From CAWBRT01 sp963791145 (GTDB lineage Bacteria > Acidobacteriota > Terriglobia > Terriglobales > Acidobacteriaceae): a stretch of 64,000 nucleotides of DNA. The position numbers and the translations under genes are program-made. The first letter of the stretch is position 1; every line of letters begins with the position of its first letter. Positions 38,932 through 47,234 of the stretch are shown piece by piece. The notes under the pieces were generated by a model. It saw nothing but the letters and a program-made list of their open reading frames with translations, did not search any database and was not told where the DNA came from. Location: contig CAWBRT010000007.1 of assembly GCA_963791145.1 (NCBI GenBank), positions 310,001 to 374,000 on the forward strand. Reading direction: 5' to 3'.

Positions 38932-41908
38932 TTAAAACGTTTGCCCGATGCTGAACGATATATTCACGCGCCTTAGCTGGTCGACATGCGCCTGGCCGGG
39001 TACCGATTGCACGGCGAAGTATGCCGGATTCAGGGCATAACCCACATCCAGGCGCACCGGCCCGATAGGGGTATGGTAACGAAGCCCGCCGCCCACCGCC
39101 TGCGCGATGTAGTTGAAATCACAACTTCCGGTCAGGGTCTTGCAGGCCTGCTGATCGCGCTGTGTCCAGTGTCCCAGGCTGCTCCACATGTGCGATACCG
39201 TATCGAAGGCATTGCCGGCGTCGTGGAAGACCACAAAGCTGAACCCCTGTCCCACCAGCGGCAGGGCGACCGGCGGAGTGCGCAGTTCGAAGTTGTTGAT
39301 AAACATGGCGTTTCCACCAACCGGGAAGCCTGAAAGCTGGTCCCTTGGCCCTGCTTGATTGAGCGCGAATCCGCGAAGAGAGTTGCCGCCGCCGGTGAAA
39401 AAATGTTCCGGCAGCGGCACAACGGTCGAGCTGCCATAAGGCGACTCCAGGCCGATGCGGGTGGAGCGCGCGAAAACATAGCGCTTACCGAGACGATGAT
39501 AGGTGGAGTTCTGGGCCAGAATGCGCCCGAAGGTCGCCTCCGAGCCCAGCCAGCCGGTGGCCACGCCGAAGTCGGCCGTGGTGAACATGCCCTTGGTGGT
39601 GTTGAGAGGGTCGTCCCGGGTATCGCGCACAAAGGTAACGCTCGGAATTCCGATGCGCACCGGAGCGGCGTAAATGGAGGCCAGGTCCGGACTGAAGCCG
39701 GCGGGAAAACTGCTGGGGTCAACCTTGTCGCGCCGGTAGCTGAAGCTGTAGACGATGCGGTTGGCGCGCGTCAGACGTTGCTGCAGTTGCAGCGATCCCC
39801 CCAGGCGCTCGGCGGTAAAGGTATTAACGTCGCGCGTGTTGTCGTAGAGAAACGTGGTGATGAAACGCAGGCTGGGATGACCGAACCAGTGCGGCTGGTC
39901 GAAGCTGACCAGCGTCCGCTTGATCAGGTTTCCCAGTTGCCCCTGGAAGTTCAGTGATTGGTCTGTTCCGCGGAAGTTGATGCGGGTGACGCTCATCGAT
40001 GCCGTGGGGCTCACGCCCGTGTTGCCCTGAGGGTTGGTACCCGGCTGGCTGCCGGTCGCAAACTCTATGCCGCCGCCGAAATGGAATGTGTACCGCCGCG
40101 CTTCCTGCAACTGGTAGAGCAGGTTCTTGCGCTCCACGTTCCCGTCGGGATTCTGCACCGCCATGCTGACTTCATTGAACAGCCCGAGATCGTAAAGCCG
40201 CGATTGCGTCTGTACCATCTTCGACTGGTCCAAAGGGTCTCCCGCTTGCAGATTGAACTGGCGGCCCACCAGGCTGCGGCGTGTATGCTCCAGTCCTGAG
40301 ACGAGCACGTTGTCGACGTAGAATCGCTCGCCTTCCGTGATGGTGTAGGTCAGGTCCACGTATTTCGGGTCATCCTCGACCGGCTTTGCCGCCGCCTCGA
40401 AGCGTACTTGAGGAAACCCCTGGTTGAAGTAAAAGTTGACCAGCGATTCACGATCCGTGCCCACATTGGCTTCCGAGTAGGGTTGCCCGGGGACGTTGGA
40501 CAGGTCCTGCCGCAACCGCGCCTCGGGAAACGTCTGATTGCCCGTGATGACGAGGTTCCGCACCCGCACCTGCTGACCTTCGGCAATGTTGATTACCGCC
40601 TGCAGCTTCTGCGGGTCGCCCTGGTAATTCTCGAGGATGCTGCTGGTGACCTCGCACATCGGGGAAGCCGTTGGCCTGGTACAGCGTCTTGATGGCCGAT
40701 ACGTCGCCGGCCAGAATCGATGGACTGAAGCGGCCCTTCTGGAACGGCCGGCCGACGGTCTGCGAAGACATCCGTTCGCGCAGCGTCTCCTGGTCGAAGT
40801 ACTTTGCGCCTTCGATCTTGATGTTCACCAGCCGGTGCCGGGGGCCGCGCTCGATGCCGTAAAGGATTTTTACGCTGTCGTCCTCGCGCCGTTGCTGGAC
40901 GCTCACCTCGGCGTCGAAGTAGCCTTCCGACTGCAGGAACTCCCGCAGGTTGCGGCGGCCCTCATTCAGCAGGTCCTCGTCGACGGCGCCTTCCTGGTAG
41001 ATCGGAACCTGCTTCTTCATCTGGCCGCTCGAAACCCGTGCTCCCTGCGCCATGATTTCGACGGCCGGACCGGGGTGCACCTCGATCGTGTAATCGACCG
41101 TATTGCCGGGCTCATTGTAGGAGCGGGCAATCGCCACGTGCGCTTCCAGGCGCTTGTCCTTCTGGTAATGCTTGCGCAAGCGCCGCAAAGCGCGCTGTAC
41201 CTCTCCTTTGCGGACGTAATTGCCGGGATGCAGGCGGGCCATGTCCTCCACCGACTCGACCGGCATGTCCGGATTCCCGGCCAGCGTGACCTGGCCGATG
41301 CGCGTCACGGCGCCTGGCTCCACGTGAAAGGCTATGTTCATCTGCTGTGTCGCCGGGTCGGGATTCTCCACATAGGTGATCCGCGACTGGTAGTAGCCGC
41401 TTTCCTGCAGCACGCGGTGCATACGCTCGAGCGAGTCTTTCAGCCGCTCCGGCGAGTACGGCAAGCCGAGCTCCAGCGTGGCCGCGTTAATCATCTCGCT
41501 GGACCGCGGACCGTTCTTCGGCAGGCCGTCGACCGTTAGCAGGCCTATGAAATAGCGCGGGGTGGTACGAAAAATTAGAGCGATCTCTCCCGCTCCCGCC
41601 GGCTCGGAAACAACATCGATGGTTTCGAAAAGATGCGTCTCGTAAAGCCGCCGGATGCTTTGCCGGATCGCCTCGCGGTCAACCGGCACTCCCGCCTTCT
41701 GCTCGATCAACCGCCGCACCCACGGGGCTGAACCCATGGGCGTGCCCTGCAGCTCCACCTGGGATACCACCTGAGCCGGCAGCTTATGAACCGCTGCCGG
41801 GGTGGGGTGCGCACTGTCCTGAACGGCTTGTGTTGCGGCGTGAGCGGCCGGGCAGAGAGCCAACAGGAGTGTAATGGCTCGGATTAACACTGAGGATGTG
41901 GCTCGCAA
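38932..41908 (-). CDS. bamA: Omp85-family outer membrane assembly protein, BamA/TamA-like (one frameshift)
   Basis: Corrected length about 991 residues. Signal peptide MRATSSVLIRAITLLLALC, then several POTRA repeats (VSQVELQGTPMGS, TRIGQVTLAGNPDMPVESV, HRLVNIKIEGAKYFDQETL, VRVRNLVITGNQTFPEARL, FYVDNVLVSGLEHTRRSLV) and a C-terminal 16-strand barrel with the Omp85 motif NSLRGFALN and the terminal aromatic signature ending in GQTF. Its neighbours SurA-like and TamB suggest either the BAM core or a TamA partner; with five POTRA domains BamA is more usual. One extra C near 40657 breaks the frame; removal gives GFPDVEVTSSILENYQG. It is the promoter-proximal gene of the operon. Confidence 0.88.
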
Positions 41909-42259
41909 GAGCCCCCTTTTGGCCGCCCGTCATCGGAGCAATTTAAGATCGTGGTATCCCCGGAAGCCCTAACTTTAGTCCGGTGAATGAGACGCCGGAA
42001 TCGGGAATTTACCTCTGTGCGCGGCCCCAGCGACTTACACCGCGCACCTTTCCGCCTTAGACACGTGGGCGAAACCCGGCCTTCCGCGCCGTATTCTTCG
42101 CCAGTGCCTGCCGGAAAAAAACCGCCAAAAGGGCAAAAAGTCTCGGCGTCTTCCAAGACGGACCTGAATACAAGCCCCGGCCGCCGGATTCCGCGCCCGC
42201 TGGAATCAATTCGGATGCCCACGGCAACTCACTTATAATAAACGGTTCCGGCAAGAATC
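41909..42259. other. Divergent intergenic region between bamA and the ThiF-like gene
   Basis: About 350 bases between two divergent genes, so it should hold two promoters. I see no repeat arrays here and no convincing gene. The small open frames on both strands are mutually antisense and lack family features. A TATAATAA stretch at 42234-42241 lies close ahead of the ThiF-like ATG, too close to be its -10 unless the mRNA is leaderless or nearly so. Confidence 0.4.
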
Positions 42260-43291
42260 ATGGCGCAAACAACGAAATTCGAAGATCGCTACTCGCGGCA
42301 GATTCTGTTTCGCGGCATCGGGGCGGAAGGGCAGAAGAAGCTGGCCCAGGGACGCGTAGTCATCGTCGGCTGCGGCGCCACCGGCTCGGCCCTGAGCTCA
42401 TTCCTGGCCCGCGCCGGCGTCGGTTACCTCCGCATCGTCGACCGCGACTACATTGAGCCCAGCAACCTGCAGCGGCAGGTTCTGTTCGAGGAGGCCGACG
42501 CAGCTGAATCCCTCCCCAAGGCGATAGCCGCGGCGCGCAGAATTGCCGCCTTCAACTCCGAAATCCAGGTCGAGCCGCACGTCGCCGACTTTGACTCCGG
42601 CCAATGCCGAAGAGCTGCTGGGCGGCGTCGACCTCATCCTGGACGGCACCGATAACTTCGAAACCCGCTACCTGATCAACGATTACGCCGTCAGCTCTTC
42701 CAAGCCGTGGATTTATGCCGGCGCGGTCGCCAGCTACGGGGTGACGATGAACGTGCTGCCGCGGGAGACGGCATGCCTCGCCTGTATATTCCCGGACGCC
42801 CCGGGCGGAGTGGTCGAAACCTGCGACACTTCAGGCATTCTGAATTCACTGGTCGGCGCTATCGCCTCGATCGCCGCCACCGAGGCCTTGAAGCTGCTCG
42901 TCGGAAGTCGCGATAAGATGCGCCGCACGCTGCTCTCTATCGACCTGTGGACCAACGACCGCGCCGAGGTCTCGACCGACCAGTCCGCGCCCCGGCTGCC
43001 GCGCCTGCGACAAAGGAGACTTCATTCATCTCTCGGGCGAGGCCAGGCCGCACATCAGCATGTGCGGGCGCAACTCGGTGCAGATTCACGAGCGCAATCG
43101 TCCCATCGATTTCGCCGAGATGCAGGAGCGCCTCGCAGCCGCATGGCACCGTCCGCTACAACGAGTTCGTGCTGAAGTTCTGGCGCGATCCTTACGAGCT
43201 GACGCTGTTCCCCGACGGCCGCGCCATCATCAAGGGAACGACAGATGCTGGTGTTGCGCGAAGCCTGTACGCCAGGTTCATTGGGTCGTAA
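42260..43291 (+). CDS. ThiF/MoeB/HesA-family E1-like adenylyltransferase (three frameshifts)
   Basis: Corrected length about 342 residues. E1-like features: ATP-binding VVIVGCGATGS, the Arg finger region SNLQRQVLF, LDGTDNFETRYLIND, the catalytic-Cys loop VVETCDTSGILNSL, and two zinc CxxC pairs (CLACIF and CRAC). A C-terminal domain (about 75 residues: HISMCGRNSVQIHERN, YNEFVLKFWRDPYELTLFPD) is not rhodanese-like and is typical of many thiamin/sulfur-transfer members. It should adenylate the C-terminus of a ThiS/MoaD-type sulfur carrier. All three breaks (near 42598, 42995, 43145) are one-base insertions; the first is an extra G that when removed reads FDSANAEELLGG. Start ATG 42260. Confidence 0.86.
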
Positions 43292-43293
43292 AG

Positions 43294-43393
43294 CAGGGAC
43301 TAGGGATTAGGGGATAGGGAACAGGGGCGGGGAACTGGGCCACTCCCCCGCGTATCCTACATCATTGACACTCGAAACTCGAAACTTGAAACC
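43294..43393. repeat. AGGGATTAGGGG-type array followed by a GAAACTCG-type array
   Basis: 43294-43333 is a run of AGGGACT/AGGGATT/AGGGGAT units starting two bases after the ThiF-like stop codon; 43367-43393 is ACTCGAAACTCGAAACTTG and one further unit, which lies over the start region of gluQ. Two families are adjacent, as at 19.95 kb, but each as a single array. Confidence 0.72.
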
Positions 43394-44214
43394 GTACCGC
43401 GGCCGCCTGGCCCCTTCGCCCACCGGCCTTCTGCATCTCGGGCACGCGCGCACCTTCTGGACCGCCTATTGCCGCGCCGTGGAACACGGCGGAGTGCTGG
43501 TGCTGCGCAACGAAGATCTCGATCCCGACCGCTCGCGTCCCGAGTTCGTCACGGCCGCCGAGGAAGATTTGCGCTGGCTCGGCATTCACTGGCAGGAAGG
43601 CCCTGACCTTGGCGGCCCCTACGGGCCGTATTCCCAGAGCCAGCGTCGAGACTTTTACCTGAAAGCCTGGCGGCAACTGCGCCAGGCCGGGGCCATTTAT
43701 CCCTGCACGTGCTCACGCAAGGACCTGCTGCTGGCCGCCCAGGCGCCACATGACGCCGACGACGAGCCTATCTATCCGGGCGCCTGCCGCGGACGCACGC
43801 TCTGACGCCGAAAGCCCGGCGGGGATCAACTGGCGCTTCCGCGTTCCCGATGGCGAGGCGATCAGCTTCAACGATCTTCGCCAGGGAATGCAGGAGTTCA
43901 TCGCCGGTCGCGATTTCGGAGATTTCCTGGTTTGGCGTCGCGATGATGTCCCGGCATACCAGTTGGCCGTGGTAGTAGACGATGCGGCGATGCGCATTAC
44001 GGAAGTGGTGCGCGGGATGGACCTGCTGCGCTCTACGGCGCGGCAAATCCTGCTGGCGCGCGCGCTGGGTATCGCGCCGCCGGATTATTACCACTGCCCG
44101 TTGGTGCTCGATGAAAATGGCGCCAGGCTGGCCAAACGCCACGAGGCCCTCAGCCTTCGCCGCTTGCGCGCCGCCGGAGCCTCACCGCAGGCGCTGATGA
44201 AGATTGAAGATTGA
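43365..44214 (+). CDS. gluQ: Glutamyl-Q tRNA(Asp) synthetase (one frameshift)
   Basis: GluQ-RS attaches Glu to queuosine in tRNA-Asp. Corrected length about 282 residues. The class I HIGH-type motif is APSPTGLLHLGHAR, followed by the RNEDLDPDR, zinc-binding YPCTCSRKDLLL, PAGINWRFRVPDG, and RGMDLLRSTARQILL segments, and a weak KMSKS equivalent LAKRHEALSL; the tRNA anticodon-binding domain of full GluRS is absent, as expected. The start is a TTG at 43365 or 43386, both inside a GAAACTT-type repeat, so initial residues are repeat-encoded. One extra base near 43795 stops the frame after GRTL; the second half continues SDAESPAGINW. The last residues (MKIED) come from a GATTGAA repeat. Confidence 0.88.
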
Positions 44215-44523
44215 AGATTGAAGGTTGAACGTTGCCCTTCCTTCCTCTGATGTCATTCTGAGAGAACGCAGTGAGCGAAGAATCCCTGATGTGTTTGTAA
44301 GCAGAGGAAGCCTGAAGCTTTTCTATAGAAAAGCTTCAGACGGCGCGGGATCGCGAGATTCCCCAGAGATGCTTCCTACCCCAACGAACGCTTTGTTCGT
44401 TGGGGACCCCGGTTCGCGCCTCCTCAGAGGCGCTCAGCATGACATCGGCAACTAGAAGATCCGCTTAAGACCGCTGACAACTTGATTTCAATCTTCAATC
44501 GGCAATCTTAAATCTGCAATTCT
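44200..44523. repeat. GATTG-type inverted pair enclosing a palindromic repeat element
   Basis: Outer arms are 44200-44230 (GATTGAAGATTGAAGATTGA and on) and 44482-44523 (TTCAATCTTCAATCGGCAAT and on). The enclosed DNA is a GTCATTCTGAG element (44249-44446) with GATGTCAT..CTGAG answered by CTCAG..ATGACATC. Inside it are a perfect 28-bp palindrome at 44312-44339 (CTGAAGCTTTTCTA and its inverse) and CCCCAACGAAC/GTTCGTTGGGG (44379-44405). The arms abut the stops of the convergent gluQ and SYLF genes. Confidence 0.82.
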
Positions 44524-44524
44524 C

Positions 44525-45331
44525 TTACTCGCTCTCCTTCGCCGAGTCCTGTCCAGCTGGTGTCTTGGCCGCGTCCGCAGGCGGTGCAGATGTGGCTGGA
44601 GCCCGCTTGCCGCTCTTACTCTTTGCGGCAGGCTTGGTGGAGGCTGGGGCGATAGGAGCGTATTTAGCCAGCGCGGCCGTCCACGGAGCCGCGTCCTGCG
44701 GCACCGGGCTCAGGTTGCCGAGCAGCAACGTCTTGAATGGAACCATGCGGCCGTAGAAGGCGCGCGTGTCGTTCTTGTGCTGGCGAATGGAAGCGCCGTT
44801 CAGGCTCACGCCGGCGAAGATTCCGCGAGCGCGCGAATAGGTCAGCACCTCGGCGCGCATCTTCCAGTCGGTCATGCCTTCGGCCTGCCGGCCGACCGGC
44901 CCGGCGGCGACGGAGGCATCCGCCCCCAGTTTGAACTTGCTGGAAAGCAGGTTCCGCATGCCGTTGTCGTTCATTACCAGCATGATCAGGTCGACGGCCT
45001 GCCCGCCGATCTGGAAGCCAAAGCTGCCGCCCTCCAGCACGAAGAAAGCCGGGGCGCTCCAGCCGTTGGCAGTGCGGCAACTGGCGATTCCCTTGCCCCG
45101 GTTGACGCCGACGATAAATGCGCCTTTCAGCATGGAAGGTACCACGGCCACGCATTTGGCTGAGCCGAGGATATCTTCCGGAATGCCTTTATCGGGCGCG
45201 GCCATGATTTCGCGCAACACGGTGGCGGCATTATCGATGCGCAACACGTCATCGCTGCGCTCGTCGGCATAAGCCAGGCCGGAGAAACCGGAGAGGGTCA
45301 ACAGCAACACAACGGCAAAGAATTTCTTCAT
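44525..45331 (-). CDS. SYLF-domain (Ysc84-like) secreted lipid-binding protein
   Basis: The 268-residue protein has a signal peptide (MKKFFAVVLLLTLSGFSGL, cleavage near AYADE) and a SYLF domain: IPEDILGSAKCVAVVPSMLK, FIVGVNRGKGIASCR, WSAPAFFVLEGGSFGFQIGG, ADASVAAGPVGR, ILTYSRARGIFAG-like, SLNGASI. The domain binds phosphoinositides in eukaryotes; bacterial roles are unclear. The C-terminal 50 residues are Ala/Pro/Lys-rich. ATG 45331 is preferred to an upstream ATG because GGGAG lies seven bases before it. Its stop converges with gluQ across a repeat. Confidence 0.88.
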   Translation of the reverse strand: MKKFFAVVLLLTLSGFSGLAYADERSDDVLRIDNAATVLREIMAAPDKGIPEDILGSAKCVAVVPSMLKGAFIVGVNRGKGIASCRTANGWSAPAFFVLEGGSFGFQIGGQAVDLIMLVMNDNGMRNLLSSKFKLGADASVAAGPVGRQAEGMTDWKMRAEVLTYSRARGIFAGVSLNGASIRQHKNDTRAFYGRMVPFKTLLLGNLSPVPQDAAPWTAALAKYAPIAPASTKPAAKSKSGKRAPATSAPPADAAKTPAGQDSAKESE

Positions 45332-45426
45332 ATCCACTCCCTGCACACACATTTATCTTACGACGCGCGGGGCTGCTGATTGTCAACCCGCGAAGAAATC
45401 GGAAGTTGCTTGCTTGATTCCCTTAG

Positions 45427-45516
45427 AGCGGATTCAAAGTGGGCGTACCCTTCGCTATCACCGCCGGACTGATCGCCCGGCTACCGCACGGGATATACCT
45501 TCCGCGAATCCGGTCT
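45427..45516. repeat. 90-bp repeat with terminal inverted repeats, copy 2
   Basis: Same element as 38831-38920, in the same orientation, starting AGCGGATTC and ending GAATCCGGTCT. The central hairpin has one mismatch in this copy. It lies about 95 bases upstream of the SYLF start and 135 bases downstream of the NarL-type gene stop. The rest of the 45332-45651 interval shows no gene. Confidence 0.85.
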
Positions 45517-45651
45517 AGATTCGCCGGGCGCGAAGGTGGAGCGCGAGGTGGAACTCACCTCGCTCAGCACGTGGATGAAGGTTGAACGAGCGGAAAGAGC
45601 GCATGCAGGGAAGCGCACCGTCGTACCCTGACGAGCCAGGCCGCCGCGCTC

Positions 45652-46308
45652 CTAGCGGCTGACCACCATCGAGTGGGTAATGGCGTGCACCGAGAGGGCG
45701 ATGCGGTTCTGCACGCCCACCTTGCGCATCAACTTGGCCACGTGCGCCTTTACCGTGCGTTCCTCGATGCCGAGCACCGATCCGATCTCCTTGTTGGAGC
45801 GGCCGGCGACCAGCAGTTCCAGCACTTCCTTTTCGCGATCGGTAAAGACCACCCGGCCTGCCGGAAAGATCCTTCCGGGCGAAGACGTGACCCGCTCGAT
45901 GAAGGTGGAGAGCACGCGCCGTGGCGCCCACACCGAGCCCTGGTGAACGATGTGGATAGCCTGGGCGAACTCCGCCGGTGAAGCGGCCTCGTCGACGTAC
46001 CCCTTGGCGCCGGCAGCCAGCGCCTTCAGAATGGTTTCGTCGTCGGTGCCCATTCCGGTCACCAGGATTCGCAGGTCGGGCCGCGCTGCTTTCAGTCCGG
46101 CCATCATGTCGAACAGGTTCTGGGAGCCGCGGCTGCCCAGCAGTATCAGGTCAATATCGCCTCTGGTAGAGATCTCGGCGGCCGTGACAGCGTGTAGCTC
46201 CAACTCAGGTTCGGAATCGAAAAGAGCACGGAAGCCGATGAAACGCAAAGGATCACTCTCGACCACGGCGATGCGTATGGGAGGCCTCTTGGTGGGTGTA
46301 GATTTCAT
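45652..46308 (-). CDS. NarL/FixJ-type transcription regulator with a receiver lacking the phospho-Asp
   Basis: The 218-residue protein has a receiver-like domain (IRIAVVESDPLRFIGFRALF; acidic E17/D19 present) and a C-terminal LuxR helix-turn-helix (FTDREKEVLELLVAGRSNKE, IEERTVKAHVAKLMRKVGV). The strand that normally ends in the phospho-acceptor Asp reads IDLILLGSRG, so Gly58 takes its place. The Thr (ILVTGMG) and Lys (AKGYVDEA) of the switch are kept. It should bind DNA without conventional phosphorylation, perhaps responding to a ligand or partner. No histidine kinase is adjacent. ATG 46308, six bases after AGGACGG, is preferred to the earlier ATG at 46344. It diverges from the pilin-like gene. 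Confidence 0.85.
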   Translation of the reverse strand: MKSTPTKRPPIRIAVVESDPLRFIGFRALFDSEPELELHAVTAAEISTRGDIDLILLGSRGSQNLFDMMAGLKAARPDLRILVTGMGTDDETILKALAAGAKGYVDEAASPAEFAQAIHIVHQGSVWAPRRVLSTFIERVTSSPGRIFPAGRVVFTDREKEVLELLVAGRSNKEIGSVLGIEERTVKAHVAKLMRKVGVQNRIALSVHAITHSMVVSR

Positions 46309-46451
46309 GTTTCCGTCCTGAATCTCAGCGTTTAGCATAACCATTCCGGTGCTCTTTTCAAAGTGCTGGATTCGTTGGGATTAGCCCCAAAGTACATTGT
46401 ACTGAAGGGCATCATACTCCCAGCCAGGCCTTTTGCGCGTAAGGAGTAGCA

Positions 46452-46880
46452 ATGAAACCGTTTCTGAAATTGTCCTGTCTCGTTTTGGCGCTTGTACTTA
46501 GTACCATGCCGGCCATGGGCCAGGAGTACCAGCCGAAGTTCGCCGGCGATCCGGCGCGCTCGCAATCCGAGGCGGTAGCGTTAGGTTACATGCGGGTGGT
46601 GCTGGGCGCGGAGCGCGCTTACAAGCAAAAGCGCGGGCAGTATGCCTCCAGCCTGGCGGCGCTTGTCGGCCAGGGCTCCTTCACCAAGCGCATGACGAAT
46701 CCCATCCGCGGAGATTACAGAGTGCGCTTCAAAGGAACCGGCGAAAATTTTGCCCTGTGGCTGGACGCCCAGCCGCAACCTTCCGCCCAGCATCGGTCTT
46801 TCTTCGCCGATGAGCGCGGCCCCATCCGTGCCGAGGAAAGCAAGAGCGCGGGGCCGGAATCCCCGCTCGTCAAGCGCTAG
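46452..46880 (+). CDS. Small secreted protein with a pilin-like C-terminal half
   Basis: A 142-residue exported protein: signal peptide MKPFLKLSCLVLALVLSTMP (cleavage near AMGQE), then a helix AVALGYMRVVLGAERAYKQKRGQYASSLAAL and a compact beta region ending RSFFADERGPIRAEE. The 'ERAYKQKRGQY.. SLAAL' helix and 'FADERGPIR' end resemble the soluble half of type IV pilin/GspG-like proteins in this phylum. It lacks the prepilin peptidase cleavage site with hydrophobic N-terminal helix, so it would not polymerise as a pilin. Function unknown. ATG 46452 has AAGGAG upstream. Confidence 0.65.
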   Translation: MKPFLKLSCLVLALVLSTMPAMGQEYQPKFAGDPARSQSEAVALGYMRVVLGAERAYKQKRGQYASSLAALVGQGSFTKRMTNPIRGDYRVRFKGTGENFALWLDAQPQPSAQHRSFFADERGPIRAEESKSAGPESPLVKR

Positions 46881-47234
46881 CAGCTAACGCGTTCTTAAGT
46901 TTCGTCCCGCGCCGCCTGGAAGCACGCAGCGGAAGTCTTGCTGAGGTGTTAAGGGCGGCCTCTGCTTCTACTCTCAGCCTAGGGCATTCCTCCCTGATTA
47001 ATTAGGTCTTCAGTCGCATTCCGATTTACCGTCCGCACCGGCACACTGCCTGCAAGCGCCCGTCCCAGAGCCGAACTTTACAGGCATGACGCAACTTCCT
47101 GGGGGAATGATGCCTGCAGGGGAAACGGCTCCGACGGGCAGTAGCGGGCCGCGGGGATAAACGTTCCTGCGGCCCGCGTACGCATTTTCCGCCACCCGCT
47201 CAGACGAGCGCGGCGGGAGAAATGTCCGGGCATT
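46881..47234. other. Structured intergenic region ahead of the DUF3857 pair
   Basis: No gene in 354 bases. Two inverted repeats are visible: AGGCAT...ATGCCT across a GC-rich loop near 47080-47115, and a perfect 9-bp pair GCGGGCCGC (47144-47152) with GCGGCCCGC (47169-47177). They lie 60-150 bases before the GTG start, so a leader RNA structure is possible. I could not match it to a known riboswitch. Confidence 0.4.

Noticed and set aside
46881..47234. Riboswitch ahead of the DUF3857 pair
   Set aside because: Two hairpins are visible, but I could match no conserved core of a known class, and the downstream genes do not suggest a metabolite.
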